Shown: piece by piece, positions 35,233 through 44,652 of the stretch
Position numbering within the stretch: position 1 is the first letter of the stretch
Layout of the letters: each line of letters starts with the position of its first letter
DNA from: Novipirellula herctigrandis
Lineage (GTDB): Bacteria; Planctomycetota; Planctomycetia; Pirellulales; Pirellulaceae
DNA length: 64,000 nucleotides
Direction: 5' to 3'
Assembly (NCBI GenBank): GCA_007859835.1
Contig: SJPJ01000001.1
Location: 5,012,278-5,076,277 of the forward strand
The notes under the pieces: generated by a model
Told to the model about the DNA's origin: nothing
Seen by the model: the letters and a program-made list of their open reading frames with translations, nothing else
The model's database searches: none
Made by a program: the position numbers and the translations under genes

Positions 35233-36719
35233 AAGCAAGGTTGGTTTCCGCCTCGCGAACCCAACTGATTGATAAACCGAACATGGAAAATCCCGATGAT
35301 TTGCTGCGTCGTTACTACGGTTATTCGTCGTTCCGGCCGGACCAGCAAGCGGTGATTGAGCACGTCCTCGGTGGGAATCACGCGATGGTCGTCATGCCGA
35401 CGGGAATGGGAAAGTCCCTTTGTTATCAAATTCCCGCGTTGACGATTCCTAAAGATTCTCGCGATCTTGTGTTGGTCCTCTCGCCGCTGGTTGCTTTGAT
35501 GCACGATCAAGTGACTGCGCTGAGGGAAAAAGGTATCGAGGCGGCCTATATCAACTCGTCACTCGACCGTCAAAGTCGCGAGCAACGGTATGCCGAAGTT
35601 GCCTTGGGGAAGTACCGATTGCTTTACGTCACTCCGGAGCGGTTTCGCAAACCAGAATTTTGTGAGGTCATTGGTAAGCGTCAGATAAAATTGTTGGCGA
35701 TTGACGAGGCTCATTGTGTAAGCCAGTGGGGGCACGATTTTCGCCCTGACTATTCGCGAGTGGGAGAAATTCGCGATCGGTTAGGCCGTCCGACCACGAT
35801 CGCGGTGACCGCAACTGCGACGTCCGAGTGCCGAGCCGATATCTACAAACAAATTGGTATCGATCCAGAGCAGATTCGACTTTTCTATCAGGGGATCGAT
35901 CGACCGAATTTGCGTTTGGATGTCCAGCAGGTTCTTGGCGACAGCGAAAAGTTCGAAGCGATCCAAGCGTGTTTGAACGATCCCGACTACGCCGGTGGCA
36001 GCGTGATTGTCTACTTCAGCTTGATCAAGACGCTCACTCGGTTTAGTGATGATTTGATGCGACTTGGAATCGACCACGATTGTTATCATGGCGACTTGGG
36101 CAGCCAACGACGGCGTCAGGTACAAGACCGTTTTATGCGAGCCGATGGCGATATTGTCCTGGCCACACCGGCGTTTGGGATGGGAATCGACAAAGAAGAT
36201 ATTCGGATTGTGATTCACGCCGAAACCCCAGGATCGATTGAATCGTACTATCAAGAAGTCGGCCGAGCGGGGCGCGATAATCAACCGAGCCGGTGCCTTT
36301 GGCTCTATGATCAACAGGACTTGATGACGCAAATGCAGTTCATCGAATGGGCAAATCCCGATGCCGAATTCTATGGCCGACTATACGACACACTGGTCGA
36401 GCACAACGAATCGTGCCGCGCTTTTGGGATGGAATGGCTCAATGACCGGCTTCAACGACTCAGCCGTCATGATCACCGTTTGGCTACTGCGTTATCGATG
36501 CTCGATCGGCAAGGGGTCATCGCGGGACCACAGGCGCCAGAGTGTTTTGAAGTGCGAGCGGCGTTACCGGAACATTTTCGAAATGACGAGGCCTTGTCGC
36601 AAAAAAAGCGGCGCGACCAACAGCGGTTGTATGCAATGGTACAATTGGCGGGTGAAACGGGAGATCGAAAAGCATTCTTGACCCATTATTTTGAGGGGAC
36701 ACGGCCATGCTTGACCTAA
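35229..36719 (+). CDS. recQ: RecQ-family DNA helicase, short form without zinc-binding module
   Basis: A 496-aa SF2 helicase (E. coli RecQ is about 610). Motifs: YGYSSFRPDQQAVIEHVL, Walker A MPTGMGKSLCYQ, DEAHCVSQWGHDFRPDY, VTATATSECR, YHGDLGSQRRRQVQDRFM, and FGMGIDKEDIRIVIH with YYQEVGRAGRD. The RecQ zinc-binding/winged-helix region should follow, with four Cys near the end. Here only one Cys remains in the final YFEGTRPCLT and the protein stops, so the zinc site, winged helix and HRDC domain are missing. A start at ATG 35229 overlaps the previous stop; ATG 35283 is possible. The 3' end overlaps the cyclase gene by 13 nt. Confidence 0.85.
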   Translation: MKARLVSASRTQLIDKPNMENPDDLLRRYYGYSSFRPDQQAVIEHVLGGNHAMVVMPTGMGKSLCYQIPALTIPKDSRDLVLVLSPLVALMHDQVTALREKGIEAAYINSSLDRQSREQRYAEVALGKYRLLYVTPERFRKPEFCEVIGKRQIKLLAIDEAHCVSQWGHDFRPDYSRVGEIRDRLGRPTTIAVTATATSECRADIYKQIGIDPEQIRLFYQGIDRPNLRLDVQQVLGDSEKFEAIQACLNDPDYAGGSVIVYFSLIKTLTRFSDDLMRLGIDHDCYHGDLGSQRRRQVQDRFMRADGDIVLATPAFGMGIDKEDIRIVIHAETPGSIESYYQEVGRAGRDNQPSRCLWLYDQQDLMTQMQFIEWANPDAEFYGRLYDTLVEHNESCRAFGMEWLNDRLQRLSRHDHRLATALSMLDRQGVIAGPQAPECFEVRAALPEHFRNDEALSQKKRRDQQRLYAMVQLAGETGDRKAFLTHYFEGTRPCLT

Positions 36720-38530
36720 TCGCTCAAGGACCACTTTCGACACAGCGTTGGCGTCGGCCGCTGCCAGACCCCACTTCGGGCCGTGAAATCACGCTCGGCC
36801 GCGCTGACAGCGATTGGAACGTGCCTTGGGATTTGATGATCTCGCGCAAACATGTTCGGCTCTTATCGCTGCCTGAAAAGCATCTTCAAGTGACCGGAAA
36901 CGCTGTGGCGCGAAACCCGGTTTTTTATCGCGGTAAGCAATCTCGCCACTTCAAATTGGCAGTTGGCGAACATTTCGTGATCGGAAAAACCACGTTCACG
37001 TTCGCCAATCGACCTGGGGCGTCCGATGTTTCACCACAAAGCAGCATTTCATCGAAACGCCAACTCACCGAACATGCGTTTGATCAAGCGATGCTACGCG
37101 GTCGCAATTTTCGTGACGCCGCTTCGCGAATTGAAGTGTTGAGCCGGCTACCGGATTTGATCACTAGCAGCGGGACGGATGAGGAGTTGTTGGTGCGGAT
37201 GACGAACGTGCTGTTGCAATCAACTCCTTCGGCCACCGCCGTTGCGGTTGTAGCCACGGAGTCGGATGACGGTAGGCCGACGAGTGACGTCAGCGTGCTG
37301 CATTACGATAGTCGGCGTTTCGATACCAATTCGACCTCGGTCAGTGCCAAGTTGGCTCGAAGTGCAATCGAAAAGCGTGAGAGCGTTTTGCAGATATGGT
37401 CCGATCAAGCGGGCGCAGCTTCGGCGTTTACGACCAATGAAGGGGTCGATTGGGCGTTTTGTGTGCCGATGCGTTCGGAAGCGTGCCGAGGATGGGCGAT
37501 TTACGTCACAGGGCAATTCGCCGCGGACTCAATGGTCGAACCGGCTGAAATGCAGATGGGCGATTCGAAACCGGCCAGTGCACCACGAGAGGTTCCCGAA
37601 GGGTTAAAGGATGATTTGAAGTTTGCGGAGCTCGTCGGTTCGATGGTTGCCAATTTACGGCAAAGCCATCGACTTGAACGTCGCCAAGCATCGATGCGCC
37701 AATTTTTTGCTCCTCTGGTAATGGATGCGTTGGCTCGTCGGGATCCTGAACAAGTTCTCGCGCCGCGAGAAACTGACTTGACCGTGATGTTTTGTGATCT
37801 TCGTGGTTTTTCGAGACGGAGTGAGGAGCATTCTGATTCGTTACTCGAATTGCTTGGCCGCGTCAGCGAATCACTTGGATTGATGACCCGAGCGATTTTG
37901 GATAGTGGCGGTGTGATTGGCGATTTCCATGGTGATGCTGCAATGGGATTTTGGGGTTGGCCGCTCGCGCAAAACGATCGTGCGACGCGCGCAGCGGAGG
38001 CAGCGATGCAAATCCGTGCAACCCATGCGAAAGCTTCCGCTGGTGGAACCGGCTTCCAACATGGCATTGGCATTGCGACCGGTCGCGCCGTAGCGGGCCA
38101 AATTGGAACCGTCGACCAGGTGAAAGTGACGGCGTTTGGCCCAGTAGTCAACTTGGCCAGTCGCTTGGAAGGATTGACCAAATCATTTGGTGTTCATGTG
38201 ATTATGGACCAAGCCACCGCTAACGCGATTGCGAATTCCGATGCTATTGGTCTTCGAATTCGCCCACTAGCGAACGTTTGTCCGGCGGGTTTCACTCATC
38301 CCACCAAGATTTTTGAGCTAGTCACTTCCGAGTTCTCCGAAGAACAACTTTTCCAAACCTACGAAAAAGGTCTCGAAAAATTTACGGCGGGCGAATGGTC
38401 TGAAGCCCGCTCGATTCTCGGAGAGCTTGCCGATCGCGACCGCCCCAGTCGAATGATTGTCGAGTACATGGATCGCTATCAGGCTGTTGCTCCGCCAGAT
38501 TGGTCTGGTGCGATTCCATTTTCGAAGTAG
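36707..38530 (+). CDS. FHA-GAF-class III adenylate/guanylate cyclase
   Basis: A 607-aa cytoplasmic signalling protein. Residues about 20-100 form an FHA domain (REITLGRADSDWNVPWDLMI, SRKHVRLL) that binds phosphothreonine. Residues about 140-270 resemble a GAF domain. The cyclase domain (about 355-540) has the metal-binding TVMFCDLRGFSRR, the second site IGDFHGDAAMGFWGWP, and AFGPVVNLASRLEGLTK. The substrate-specifying Lys position before the second Asp is not obvious. The C-terminus is a helical extension. The FHA domain suggests input from a Ser/Thr kinase such as the one at 32328. Confidence 0.85.
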   Translation: MLDLIAQGPLSTQRWRRPLPDPTSGREITLGRADSDWNVPWDLMISRKHVRLLSLPEKHLQVTGNAVARNPVFYRGKQSRHFKLAVGEHFVIGKTTFTFANRPGASDVSPQSSISSKRQLTEHAFDQAMLRGRNFRDAASRIEVLSRLPDLITSSGTDEELLVRMTNVLLQSTPSATAVAVVATESDDGRPTSDVSVLHYDSRRFDTNSTSVSAKLARSAIEKRESVLQIWSDQAGAASAFTTNEGVDWAFCVPMRSEACRGWAIYVTGQFAADSMVEPAEMQMGDSKPASAPREVPEGLKDDLKFAELVGSMVANLRQSHRLERRQASMRQFFAPLVMDALARRDPEQVLAPRETDLTVMFCDLRGFSRRSEEHSDSLLELLGRVSESLGLMTRAILDSGGVIGDFHGDAAMGFWGWPLAQNDRATRAAEAAMQIRATHAKASAGGTGFQHGIGIATGRAVAGQIGTVDQVKVTAFGPVVNLASRLEGLTKSFGVHVIMDQATANAIANSDAIGLRIRPLANVCPAGFTHPTKIFELVTSEFSEEQLFQTYEKGLEKFTAGEWSEARSILGELADRDRPSRMIVEYMDRYQAVAPPDWSGAIPFSK

Positions 38531-38653
38531 CGTTCTTCACCTCAAAAGGCACGCGCAAATAAAAGCCAGACGCCCTCTCACCATTCCTCTGGCCAGTATC
38601 TACAATGGACCGCTGTAAGCTGCCCAAACCACCTATTTGGTCCAAGGATTGTC

Positions 38654-40537
38654 ATGGGACATCGATCGACAACTGCCTGTACTACCTTATTGAAAATCGC
38701 ATCATCGGCGTTTTGGGGCCTCTTTTTGGCGTTTCAATGCAGCATATCGTTGGGGCAATTGTCTGATTACGATCGGGCGCGACTGGTTTCTCAGATTGAA
38801 TACTCGAAAAACCAAATCGTCGCCGAACGCTTCCCTGATTTGGAGACGGCTAAACAGGAGGTTCTCCGCCGCAGCAATATTGTCCGCGGCGTGATGCAGA
38901 CGCAGACGTCCAAGGCAAACGGTCAGGAATGGCTCGATTACTTGGAAATGGCCCCGATCACGACCGCGATCAACGACGATGCATCGGCAGCCAAATTGGC
39001 ATACGCCGCATTTGACTTGCGACATCGATTGGTTGGGAACGCGCGGGGACTGGAAATCAGTGTGATCCGTCATTTGCGTGATTCGGTCGAAGACTTGATC
39101 TCGGCGATACGGTTTCGAGATGCCGACAAGTCAGTCATTCAATTCCAAAAGCAACTCGATTCGTTAGTCGAGCGGATCGAAGTGCTGGATCGCGTTCCTT
39201 CGGCCGAAGACGCTGCTGCGATTGCTGCGATTGTTGGTTTGATTGATGAATCGGGCCAAGCGAAAGAAGTCGTCGGAGTCATGAAAGACGTTTTTGGCCG
39301 TCCGAACGTGACAGTATTGGTTGGGGAGCCGATCGTCCAAAAGTTGGTCAATCGAGCGGTCAACGAGTCGAAACCGGTTCGTGATTGTATTTTGGGAACG
39401 CGAATCGTGGGCACTGCTTATACCAATGGCGTGGTCACTGCGAACCTGTTGCCGTCGATTGGCTCGGCACGAATCCAAGTTGCTTTGGCGGGACATGTCA
39501 CTACCAAGAGCTTCGGCTACAACGGCCCCGTTCGGCTGCGAACCACTGGCAATGGGGACTATTCCGCATGGCGAACACTCAACGTCAACGAGCAAGGCGT
39601 CACACTCGAACCTGCAGTTGCGACAGCGGTCTTGAATACACAAATCGATGCGATCGAACACCGTCTTCGAATCGTCCGTCGCATTGCGAAAAAGAAATCA
39701 GCCGAACAAAAACCGCTAGCGGATCGGATCGCATTGAGAAAATTGGAAGCTCGTGTTAAGGATGAATTCTTGCAGGAAACCAATCAAGCGAGTGAAATCA
39801 AACCGCCCGATGTCTCGGGGCGAATCACCCCGATGTTAAGGCGTTTGTCGCTTGAAGAACCGGCTCGTCTATGGGGTTCGACTGACGAAGCGATCTTCAT
39901 TGATGCGACCTTCCGTCGTGGCGATCAGATTTCGACCGTTGTTTCTAAACCGCCGATCAATGCTGCGTATGACGTAGCAGTCCAATTCCAAGAGTCGGTG
40001 GTGGACAATACGCTCGGTCCTCTTTTAGCGGGGCGAACGGTGAAAGAGAGCGAGATCAATCAATTATTGTCGCGTACCGATCAACAGGCCGTAGCAAAGA
40101 ATAGTGACGATGACGACGAAGCGACTTCGTTTGAACTCGACTTCGCTCGCGTCCAACCCATCGTTTTCGAAGCACGTGATGGCGCTGTGCGATTGGGACT
40201 TCGTGGTACACGGTTCGCCGAAGGAAAGCGTGAATTAAAAGTGGCAATGGAGATCACGGCGATGTATCGCCCGGCGCGAATGCAGGATGGCCGAATGGTG
40301 CTGCTTCGTGACAGCGAAGTCGATGTTGATTTTCCGGGGCGAAAGAAATTGAGTGTCTCTCAGTCCGGTTTGAAGCGAAATATCCAGAAGAAATTCACCG
40401 AAGCATTTCCAGAAACGTTGCTGCATCGCAAAATCGAGATCCCAGCGACGGTGAAAGTGGATGCACTTCGTGGTCGAGAGTTTCGCCCCACCTACATTGA
40501 CGCTCGCGACGGTTGGCTGACCATCGCGGTTCAGTAA
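38654..40537 (+). CDS. Exported planctomycete protein, unknown function
   Basis: A 627-aa protein with a signal peptide (ASSAFWGLFLAFQCSISLGQ). The middle is helical and charged, and a beta-rich part contains TRIVGTAYTNGVVTANLLPS and IQVALAGHVTTKSFGYNGPV, which looks like a surface beta domain. The C-terminus is IDARDGWLTIAVQ. No family is recognised. It stands alone, 123 nt after the cyclase. Confidence 0.65.
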   Translation: MGHRSTTACTTLLKIASSAFWGLFLAFQCSISLGQLSDYDRARLVSQIEYSKNQIVAERFPDLETAKQEVLRRSNIVRGVMQTQTSKANGQEWLDYLEMAPITTAINDDASAAKLAYAAFDLRHRLVGNARGLEISVIRHLRDSVEDLISAIRFRDADKSVIQFQKQLDSLVERIEVLDRVPSAEDAAAIAAIVGLIDESGQAKEVVGVMKDVFGRPNVTVLVGEPIVQKLVNRAVNESKPVRDCILGTRIVGTAYTNGVVTANLLPSIGSARIQVALAGHVTTKSFGYNGPVRLRTTGNGDYSAWRTLNVNEQGVTLEPAVATAVLNTQIDAIEHRLRIVRRIAKKKSAEQKPLADRIALRKLEARVKDEFLQETNQASEIKPPDVSGRITPMLRRLSLEEPARLWGSTDEAIFIDATFRRGDQISTVVSKPPINAAYDVAVQFQESVVDNTLGPLLAGRTVKESEINQLLSRTDQQAVAKNSDDDDEATSFELDFARVQPIVFEARDGAVRLGLRGTRFAEGKRELKVAMEITAMYRPARMQDGRMVLLRDSEVDVDFPGRKKLSVSQSGLKRNIQKKFTEAFPETLLHRKIEIPATVKVDALRGREFRPTYIDARDGWLTIAVQ

Positions 40538-40804
40538 GGCAAGCAATTTCTGGCCTCGTAGCAATTTCCCATTGTCGAAACAGTGGCCGCCGCAGCGCGT
40601 GGGTGGCTTCCTTGATTCTCGGGCGACGGTATCGATAGTGAGTCTTTTTCGCGACCATCGGTCGGCGTCATCGCGTGAAGAATGGGTGAAATCCGTTCCT
40701 GTTCACTAAGCTTGCGTTTATGATCGAGTGTTGGGTTGTTGTCAGGTTTTAAATAGGTTCTTCTACTTGGCCCTCGCATTCCTACTAAAAAGGATCAACT
40801 GCAA

Positions 40805-41836
40805 TTGTTCCACCCTATCAAAATCTTTTTGCCAATCTGCTCGGCGTTTCTGATGGCCAGCGGTATTCCGTTTGACCCAGTTTCAGTCGCCCAAGATAAT
40901 CTCACCGTAATGACGTGGAACTTGGAATGGTTCTATGATGAGGAATCGGGCGATAATTACAGCAAACTTGCTCGTGAAAAATCAGCGCCGGATCGAAAAG
41001 CGTGGGATTGGAAACGGGATGCGGTTGCAGCGAGTCTGGCCAAGGCAAAGCCAACCATTGTGGCGGTTCAAGAGGTCGAAAACCGGCGAGTGCTTTGGTA
41101 TTTGACTCGCTCGCTCGAACGCGAACACTCGCTAGCGTACGAGGAATTGTGCATCGAGGGCCAGGACCACTTTACCGAACAAGATGTCGGTTTTTTGTAT
41201 CGACAGCCTGCCGACCTGTTGTTGCAGACTCAATTTGACCGTAGTGAAGCTTCGGTGGCCAATGACCGCTACTACAACGTTACCAAGCACTTGATGGCGG
41301 TATTCCATTTTCCGGTCGGGGATCGTTTCGAACGAGTGACACTAATGAATGTTCACTTGCGATCCCGCGAAGAGGGGACTCCGATTCGAATTCGCCAAGC
41401 GAGACTATTGCACCAGTGGATTGGTGCGGCAATCGAGCGGGGTGAGAATGTGATTTTGCTAGGTGACTTGAACACCGAAGAAAGGTCTGGTTCCAAGCGA
41501 ACGACCAGTGATGTGGCGATTGCCAGTGGCTCAGAAACATCGACGGACGCAGATGACTTGATCGATTTGAACAATTTTTTGCCCGCCGACAAGCGACAAA
41601 CGCATTTAGTGAAAGGGAAGCAGTTTGATCGTATCTTAGTTAGCCGATCATTAGTTACGGATGATCCGAGCAAAGCGGATTTGGTCTTCAAAGGAATCAA
41701 AGTGCTTCCGAGTTTGAATGTGAAAGGTGCGGTAGACCTGCCGGAGCAACATTGGGAACACTACTGGGAAATACCACCTTCACAGCGTGATATTAGCGAT
41801 CATCTTCCGGTGCTCGCGACGTTTGAAGTGAAATAG
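40805..41836 (+). CDS. Exported endonuclease/exonuclease/phosphatase family protein
   Basis: A 343-aa protein of the DNase I-like fold. Catalytic segments are VMTWNLEWFYD, IVAVQEVEN (metal Glu), DVGFLYR, LLGDLNTEER (Asp/Asn) and ISDHLPVLATF (Asp-His). The TTG start at 40805 gives a signal peptide (FLPICSAFLMASG) and has AAAAGG about 11 nt upstream, so the protein acts outside the cytoplasm, probably as a phosphodiesterase or nuclease. Its last codons (FEVK stop) lie in a 19-bp tandem repeat. Confidence 0.8.
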   Translation: MFHPIKIFLPICSAFLMASGIPFDPVSVAQDNLTVMTWNLEWFYDEESGDNYSKLAREKSAPDRKAWDWKRDAVAASLAKAKPTIVAVQEVENRRVLWYLTRSLEREHSLAYEELCIEGQDHFTEQDVGFLYRQPADLLLQTQFDRSEASVANDRYYNVTKHLMAVFHFPVGDRFERVTLMNVHLRSREEGTPIRIRQARLLHQWIGAAIERGENVILLGDLNTEERSGSKRTTSDVAIASGSETSTDADDLIDLNNFLPADKRQTHLVKGKQFDRILVSRSLVTDDPSKADLVFKGIKVLPSLNVKGAVDLPEQHWEHYWEIPPSQRDISDHLPVLATFEVK

Positions 41837-41876
41837 TGCGTTTGAAGTGAAATAGTGCGTTTGAAGTGAAATGGTG
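41821..41876. repeat. 19-bp tandem repeat, three copies, spanning a stop codon
   Basis: Units gtttgaagtgaaatagtgc start at 41821 and 41840, with a third copy at 41859 that changes tag to tgg and is incomplete at the end. The first unit includes the stop codon of the nuclease gene, so the 3' end of that gene has been copied twice in the gap before the S4 gene. Confidence 0.95.
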
Positions 41877-41877
41877 A

Positions 41878-42150
41878 ATGTGTAACGAAGTGAACGACGA
41901 CGAACAAAACCCCTCTAATCGAGTTCCGGGAAATCGCGGGCCAGTGATCCGTTTGGATGACCTGCTAAAATGTCGAGGCTTAGTTGCAACCGGTGGGGAA
42001 GCAAAAGTACGAATTCAAGCAGGTGAGGTTTCGCTCAATGGCCAAGTGGAGACTCGGCGTCGCAAACAAATCGTGATCGGTGATGTGGTCGATTTTGATG
42101 GCGAAGTTCTGATCGTTAACGAAACCGATTTTGACGACTTGATGAATTAG
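41878..42150 (+). CDS. S4-domain RNA-binding protein (YbcJ-like)
   Basis: A 90-aa protein. The S4 fold is visible as IRLDDLLKCRGLVATGGEAK and IQAGEVSLNGQVETRRRKQI with VVDFDGEVLIV. Stand-alone S4 proteins of this size bind structured RNA or ribosomes. The start ATG lies directly after the tandem repeat. Confidence 0.85.
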   Translation: MCNEVNDDEQNPSNRVPGNRGPVIRLDDLLKCRGLVATGGEAKVRIQAGEVSLNGQVETRRRKQIVIGDVVDFDGEVLIVNETDFDDLMN

Positions 42151-42352
42151 GAGGCTCTTTCCACGCGCCCCTTGAACCGCAGTGGTAAACCCCAATCCAG
42201 GGGGTGGCAATGTATGGCGGTTTTACTGAATATCCTTCCCCTGCTCGATTATCCTTCGCTACGGCGATACCGTTTGGACAAGTCGATCGGGTCGTATCGC
42301 CGATGGTGTGTGTTGGACACGTCTCGCACTCGGCGGAAGGAACTGCCTGATT

Positions 42353-42916
42353 ATGAAGATTACAATTCGTCGACGATCATTGGCCATCGCAGCACTAATG
42401 CTTGGCGCTAGTTGTGGCACCGTTTCCGCTGATTGGCACCAATTTTGGCATCAAGCTAACGTTGATTATCACCGCGGTAATGCCTGGCCTGACCCGTTTA
42501 ACGAGGCCGATGCGATTAACGTCGTCCAGCCATTCGAAGTCATGAAACACAATGGTTGGCGGATGCATAACACGATCGGTCACGATCTGTTCCGCCAAGG
42601 GGATGGTGCCCTCTCGGCATCGGGAAACAACCGGGTTTGTTGGATTGCCACTCAAGCACCGGAATCGCGCCGAACGGTGTATGTGCTTCGCGGCAAGAGC
42701 CCCGAAGAGACCAATGCACGTGTCGCGTCGGTCCGTCAAACTCTTGCTAGCGTGCACATGGTCGGTCCGCCACCGCAAGTCATTGTGACCGAGAAGGAAC
42801 AACCAACGGCGCCGGGTGCGTGGGCAGTCCGGATTCAACGCGATTGGATGGAAGTATTACCCAAGCCAAAATTGCCTGAACGTAGCGCGCAGGGCGATGC
42901 AGGCGCAGCGGAGTAG
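42353..42916 (+). CDS. Exported protein, unknown function
   Basis: A 187-aa protein with a signal peptide (MKITIRRRSLAIAALMLGAS, then CGTVSA). The mature part begins WHQFWHQANVDYHRGNAWPD and continues NAINVVQPF-like and MHNTIGHDLFRQGDGALSAS, a pattern seen in planctomycete exported proteins of unknown role; no catalytic motif is evident. It ends just before a strong terminator. Confidence 0.65.
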   Translation: MKITIRRRSLAIAALMLGASCGTVSADWHQFWHQANVDYHRGNAWPDPFNEADAINVVQPFEVMKHNGWRMHNTIGHDLFRQGDGALSASGNNRVCWIATQAPESRRTVYVLRGKSPEETNARVASVRQTLASVHMVGPPPQVIVTEKEQPTAPGAWAVRIQRDWMEVLPKPKLPERSAQGDAGAAE

Positions 42917-42959
42917 AGACTCCGTAGCGATCGACGACGATTTGATAGCGTTTTTTTTG

Positions 42960-42997
42960 AGGTGGACTTCCATTATTCGGGAGTTCACCTTTTTTTG
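42960..42997 (+). terminator. Rho-independent terminator
   Basis: A 12-bp stem (aggtggacttcc with gggagttcacct, two G-U pairs), a 7-nt loop, and a run of T from 42990 to 42997. It lies 43 nt after the stop of the exported protein gene. Confidence 0.85.
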
Positions 42998-43163
42998 GGT
43001 TTGTCGTCAAAAGCGCAATTACCGTTGAAGAAGCCTCTCTGATTCGGTCGATCCCAATAATCGGAATGATACTAACATTCTGCAATATCGCACGCATCGA
43101 TGTCTCGCGAACCTTAAATTGACTGAGGGTTCGTTTGAAGACATTCCTTCGGGAGACCTTTTC

Positions 43164-44624
43164 GTGAAACGTTCAACCAAACTTCGCCGCGCTGTTCTTT
43201 TGACACTCATCGCAGGTTCGACATTGACTTGGTCGACGGGGTGTTCCAGCAGTGGCTTTTCGATCGCCTCGATGAATCCTTTTTCGCAGCCATCGACGGC
43301 GACTGATCCCGCCGATCCGGCTCGAACATCGATGACCGAATCGATTGCCGCGAGCACGACAAGTGCGGGTAAGTCGATTAGTGCGGTAGGAGCGTCTGCC
43401 AAATCGGCATTCGGCAAAACTACCGGGGCGGTAGCCAGTGTCTTCCGCCGCGATGGTGCGCATGACGCCGACGAAATATCGGATTCGGATCCACTCAAAC
43501 TGACCGATAAGCCCGAGGACGTCGGTCCCGAAGTTTTTGTGGCCAACGGTCAACTTTGGGAATCGACCGGCAATTTCCCCAAGGCGATGGAAGCCTACTC
43601 CAAGGCACTTGAAAAGGCACCGAACGATGCGGCCGCGTTGACAAGCGTTGCACGACTTCATTTTCGCCAAGGCAACCACGCCCAAGCCGTTGAGTACTTC
43701 CAACTCGCCGTCAAAGAAAGTCCAAAGGACGCTGCACTTTACAACGACCTTGGCTTGACACTCAGCAAAACCGGTGATCATGCACAAGCCTCGGCGATGC
43801 TCACCCAAGCACTCCAATTGGCGCCCGGCACGAGTCGCTATGCAAACAATCTAGCCAGTGTTCGCTTCGAAGCAGGTGACAAGCAAGGTGCATTCAATGT
43901 CTTGCAAGAAAACAACAAAGCGGCCGTAGCTCACTTCAACATGGCTTACCTGCACTACAGCAAAGGACAAAAAGCGGAATCGCGAAATCATTTGAATGAG
44001 GCAATGAAGTTCGAAGCTCAAGCGTCTAGCGATGCAGCGGTTCGTCGTGCCGTCGATCGGTCGCGTGAAATGCTCGTCCAGCTTGACGCCAGCAACACCA
44101 ACATTTCGGACATCGCCCAAGCACCTGCCACAGACGCTCCACAAGCTGCTGCGTCACCTAGCACGCTTGCAGAATCGACTACTCCCAACGCGACGGTTCA
44201 AGCGGTAAGTCAACCGATGAGCCAAACGGTTCCGACCGCCCCGGCGAGCTATCGTCCTGGTACAACGGCTTGGGGGCCAGCGATGGCTTCAATCAAGCAG
44301 CCCGCCGCAACTCCATTGACGTCCGATTCATGTCCTACGGCCGTTAATTCCCCAGCACCAAGCGGGGCAATCGCACCTGCATCGAGCCCCGTGACCACTG
44401 TTGCGGGGACCCCGGATTGGGGGCAAGGATCGTGGTCGACTTCGGGTATGACCGGTACTGTTACGCCAGCAGCCACGCCATCAGCCACGCCAGCTCCGTC
44501 GAAACCAGCTCCCACGAAACCGGCACCCACGAAACCGGCACCACCGGCTTCAACATTACCGGCAACCAGCAGCGACGGCCCATCGTTCACGCTGCCCGAA
44601 GGCTTCACGATGCCCGGGATGTAA
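43164..44624 (+). CDS. TPR-repeat lipoprotein with Pro/Thr-rich C-terminus
   Basis: A 486-aa protein. GTG 43164 with GGGAGA upstream gives a lipoprotein signal ending WSTGCSSSG. TPR units cover about residues 130-290 (GNFPKAMEAYSKALEKAPND, GNHAQAVEYFQLAVKESPKD, GDHAQASAMLTQALQLAPGT). The rest is Ala/Thr/Pro-rich with a 15-bp DNA repeat near 44504-44540 giving PAPTKPAPTKPAP. It probably acts as a scaffold or secretion-linked lipoprotein, in the manner of Flp-pilus TPR proteins, though no pilus genes are adjacent. Confidence 0.75.
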   Translation: MKRSTKLRRAVLLTLIAGSTLTWSTGCSSSGFSIASMNPFSQPSTATDPADPARTSMTESIAASTTSAGKSISAVGASAKSAFGKTTGAVASVFRRDGAHDADEISDSDPLKLTDKPEDVGPEVFVANGQLWESTGNFPKAMEAYSKALEKAPNDAAALTSVARLHFRQGNHAQAVEYFQLAVKESPKDAALYNDLGLTLSKTGDHAQASAMLTQALQLAPGTSRYANNLASVRFEAGDKQGAFNVLQENNKAAVAHFNMAYLHYSKGQKAESRNHLNEAMKFEAQASSDAAVRRAVDRSREMLVQLDASNTNISDIAQAPATDAPQAAASPSTLAESTTPNATVQAVSQPMSQTVPTAPASYRPGTTAWGPAMASIKQPAATPLTSDSCPTAVNSPAPSGAIAPASSPVTTVAGTPDWGQGSWSTSGMTGTVTPAATPSATPAPSKPAPTKPAPTKPAPPASTLPATSSDGPSFTLPEGFTMPGM

Positions 44625-44652
44625 ACCCAATAGTGTCGATGGAAAAGACAGT

